From the NCBI RefSeq assembly GCF_038066715.1, contig NZ_JBBUKT010000012.1, forward strand, positions 124,001 through 188,000: a DNA stretch of 64,000 bases, in the 5' to 3' direction. A model generated the notes under the pieces. It was given only the letters and a program-made list of their open reading frames with translations, was not told where the DNA came from and did no database searches. Of this stretch, positions 62,601 through 64,000 are shown one piece after another. The first letter of the stretch is position 1. Each line of letters starts with the position of its first letter. The position numbers and the translations under genes are program-made. The DNA comes from Luteolibacter sp. Y139. Lineage in GTDB: Bacteria > Verrucomicrobiota > Verrucomicrobiia > Verrucomicrobiales > Akkermansiaceae.

Positions 62601-63623
62601 ATTGCCATCCCAAGAGACGGTCTGGGGAATCGTGACATTGATGGTGGCGGAGGTGCTGGAACCCGAACCGTAGGCATTGGTGGCGATGACATCGTAGGTG
62701 CCATTGTCGCCGGATGTCGCGCCAGGCTTCGTGTAAGTGGCGGAGGTGGCACCGGAAATCGGGCTGCCATTCCTGCGCCACTGGTAGGTGATCGGGGCGA
62801 TGCCGACGGCCTGGGCGGTGAGGGTCAGCGTCTCGCCGGTGCCGATGGTGGTATTGGCAGGCGGCAGGTGGACGACTGGCTTGTCGGTGACGATGATGGC
62901 CGCGACCGCGCAGTTCTCGTTGCTGGCGTTGCGGCTGGGGTTATCGAGCGTGATGGAGTTCTGGGTGAGCACCGGGCTGGCTCCCACTCCCATGTTGTCC
63001 GGGAGGGTCGTGAAGCTGACGTTCGCAACCAGCGTGGATCCGGTATTCTCGGTAATGGTGACCCGCGAGTTTGAGGTCACCTTCCCACCGCCGACGAGGT
63101 CGACCACGTAGCCATTCGGAAACTTCGCCGCGAGACCATTGAGCGTGACGCTCCAGCCGGTGTTATCGAGAAAGCCCCAGGTGGCTTGGTAATTTCCGGG
63201 ACTGACCAGCCCGACCACTTCCGAGCCATCGCGCCAGTCGTCATACCAGCTCACTCCGCCTGCAGGGCCCCAGACCCCTTGCCGGATGTATCCGCTCTGC
63301 CACGTATTCGTGGCGACGACACCGGCCGTCAGGGTGCCGCCGAAGGGAATGGTGGTGTCGATGGACTCCTGACTCGGCAGCGGGGCGGAATTCGTCCAGT
63401 CCGCCACCTCCACACCGAATGCCTTCGCAGTGATGGGCATGCCGGTGGTCTGGTAGCCGGCACCGAAGCCGATCGTCTGCGGCACCGTCCCGGAATCATA
63501 GTACCAAGACTGGAAGTTCAGGCCGACGGTGGTGCCGGCTTCGGAAGCGCCAAGCATCAAGGCCGCGGCTGGAATCGCCAGGACGCCGGGGGTCAGGTTT
63601 GCTCTGAATGTCGTTGGTTTCAT
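59607..63623 (-). CDS. Giant exported protein: Ig-like domain plus autotransporter-associated beta-strand repeats
   Basis: About 1338 residues from the ATG at 63623, which begins a signal peptide (AIPAAALMLGASEAG). An N-terminal domain (about 30-240, VGLNFQSWYYDSG) is followed by an Ig-like module (about 255-335, ITYQWRRNGSPISGATSATYT). Beta-strand repeats come next (LTKSGPGTLSLTAKSTYSG, MTKTGAGTLALTGTNTYTGDT and others). The C-terminus has DQDHDFDGVPNGIEYFMG and VRLKVTGP, as in the other surface proteins. There is no membrane barrel. It is likely exported and attached to the surface. It is related in type, not in domain order, to the protein at 11001-16508. Confidence 0.85.
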   Translation of the reverse strand: MKPTTFRANLTPGVLAIPAAALMLGASEAGTTVGLNFQSWYYDSGTVPQTIGFGAGYQTTGMPITAKAFGVEVADWTNSAPLPSQESIDTTIPFGGTLTAGVVATNTWQSGYIRQGVWGPAGGVSWYDDWRDGSEVVGLVSPGNYQATWGFLDNTGWSVTLNGLAAKFPNGYVVDLVGGGKVTSNSRVTITENTGSTLVANVSFTTLPDNMGVGASPVLTQNSITLDNPSRNASNENCAVAAIIVTDKPVVHLPPANTTIGTGETLTLTAQAVGIAPITYQWRRNGSPISGATSATYTKPGATSGDNGTYDVIATNAYGSGSSTSATINVTIPQTVSWDGNTGTPGAQDGSGTWNATDTSWWNGSSDVAWTDLNFASFGSGVAGTYTVTLTSPIVTSGITFNSSGYTIAGGQNLTIGSSGVTATGDATIGAPLVGSGGLTKSGPGTLSLTAKSTYSGPTNVTQGTLSLPVDPPGYWFQALLNSSVFNLSPGTTLQMNHGAFGWYGNNNATGITVNVNGATCYPSGAFGIGYVLTGGTITGGADRLDLGSSGGFDGFISSKASSVTSTVNPAGGLLFRNDSGQANYVFNTQAGTTPTGIDLDLLAPITQWSGGSTYVVKEGAGTFRMSANNSNSGGTIVNAGTLILAGTNTGSNEVNAGSLVVTGQLNGSATINAGSLVVTGGINAGGFGVWLKDNTSLTVNATGSGVPAITTAGPFNVGTDYTSPSGMNVLNIGGVNSTTVAPISVGDLYLDSPVTINVTSILPEVGQYPLITTTGFASVYSVTLGTLPAGVTATLVDDTEATGTIYLDVTGVVVNSPLWTGSVNGTWDVNTTNNWQIGASAAKFKQGDIVTFDDSSVRSDIVLNTTVSPSSTTFAADKGYTLSGTGGISGLTGLIKTGAGNLSILTNNSFTGAVNISGGGTVTVGSGGTAGQLGGTGPIVLDASTLVFNRSDSQTLGRAITGSGGTFIKSGSGTLTMSAPGNTSDIIVNGGTLSVSGGSFSSAFASGKSITVNNASLYNPGFHSMGSSVGGGGDVPTVTLNNSSWLLNHEQYIRSLTLNASSTSNTPGNEGLRTLSGSVYTVVAASTSSTIGSTFSLVNAVTLDVADGAAANDLVISGPISNAGVMTKTGAGTLALTGTNTYTGDTVVNEGKLAVNGSSIPDNNKLVIDGGTVQATGTETVATLFFGTAPQATGTWGATGSGATHIDNAHFSGTTGVVLVSGGTGFSSWASANAPGQTADQDHDFDGVPNGIEYFMGLSGSAFTANPGLVVRTVSWPKGASYTGTYGTDFVVQTSTNLSVWTDVPANDPNLSNASPLAYTLPAGQGHIFVRLKVTGP

Positions 63624-64000
63624 GAGTGAGTGGTTCCAGTTCGCCTCTGAGCGGGGGTAGTCGGATCGCCGGCCGGGAATTTCGCGAAGGTCAATCCACC
63701 GGCAGACGACTTTGATATTCAATCGGTTGGCTCACATTGCCTTGGGGATTCCTTTTGCAAGGTCTGTCCCCGCAGCGCGTGGTGATGGCATATAAAGCCT
63801 TCTTCCACGGTGAATGTTGCGGTAATCAGCAGCAAAAAAGCCACACAGCAACTGAAATCAGAAATTCGACTTATTTCTGATATTTAAAACACCCGGACTC
63901 AACTCGTCGGAAAGCCCCTTCCAAAAGGGGACTCCAATCGAAGCGCACCAGTAGCCGACGGTCAGCGTCGTCCGGCAATGGACGAGCTGTTCTTACCCGC
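63624..64000. other. Upstream region of the second beta-repeat gene, no gene seen
   Basis: This 377-bp stretch to the window edge should hold the promoter of the minus-strand gene. An AT-rich patch near 63790-63885 includes TATAAA-like sequence and a 9-bp inverted repeat. A short stem CCCCTT/AAGGGG-like pair lies near 63912-63930. No open frame with recognisable content was found. Confidence 0.4.
63857..63881. repeat. 9-bp inverted repeat in AT-rich DNA
   Basis: ATCAGAAAT (63857-63865) and ATTTCTGAT (63873-63881) are perfect inverted copies with a 7-bp spacer. It could be an operator, or the terminator of a gene beyond the edge. Confidence 0.45.

Noticed and set aside
63857-63881. Intrinsic terminator for a gene beyond the right edge
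   Set aside because: The stem is AT-rich and lacks a clear T-run; it is kept only as an inverted repeat of unknown role.

Overview
The window is GC-rich chromosomal DNA from what looks like a member of the Verrucomicrobiota, probably near Luteolibacter/Haloferula. That is an inference from gene content. Giant exported proteins carry autotransporter-associated beta-strand repeats, CotH and lamin-tail modules, and end in a shared Ca-binding-like plus FLRxxV tail. There are also DUF1080 proteins, WxPGYW-repeat proteins, Pkn-type membrane kinases and TPR-sulfotransferases. I saw no tRNA, rRNA, CRISPR array, insertion sequence or prophage. Many starts are GTG or lack a Shine-Dalgarno sequence, so several start choices are tentative.

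Layout. 0-4.7 kb: 3' part of a CotH-type surface protein. 4.7-7.0 kb (minus): cytosine deaminase, RsmC-like methyltransferase and RsuA. 7.0-10.9 kb (plus): tandem-LOG protein, lipoprotein hydrolase, small lipoprotein and MFS transporter. 11.0-16.5 kb: a 1835-residue beta-repeat protein. 16.9-19.8 kb: a translationally coupled trio of FAD monooxygenase, tri-histidine desaturase-like enzyme and internally duplicated membrane protein. 19.8-25.5 kb: an unknown protein, a REP-like palindrome cluster, a DUF1080 protein, a CPBP-thiL-SnoaL operon and a divergent second CPBP protease. 25.6-29.5 kb: tandem paralogous Ser/Thr kinases. 29.5-35.7 kb: truncated haemoglobin and a giant UvrA-like protein with four ABC units. 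36.1-39.9 kb: WxPGYW/Q-rich exported protein, protease-like exported protein and VOC protein.

39.9-49.3 kb is the most interesting region. It is a divergent cluster made of the poorly understood STM4011-STM4015 set (two radical SAM enzymes, an alkaline-phosphatase-fold hydrolase, an LRR protein and an ATP-grasp enzyme). A HAD phosphatase, two flavin-halogenase-like proteins and a small membrane protein accompany it. Tight spacing and ATGA/GTGA overlaps suggest one pathway whose substrate is unknown.

49.4-54.5 kb: alanine racemase, exported glutathione peroxidase and a malonate uptake/activation operon (madL-madM-matB) with a divergent GntR regulator. A GTATAC-centred palindrome lies at the promoter and a second one lies downstream of matB. 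54.7-63.6 kb: an SGNH esterase with a triplicated beta-domain, a TPR-sulfotransferase and a second giant beta-repeat protein.

Across the window an octamer YTGTTAGR recurs about 19 times in either orientation and in different reading frames. That looks like a DNA-level signal rather than codon choice.
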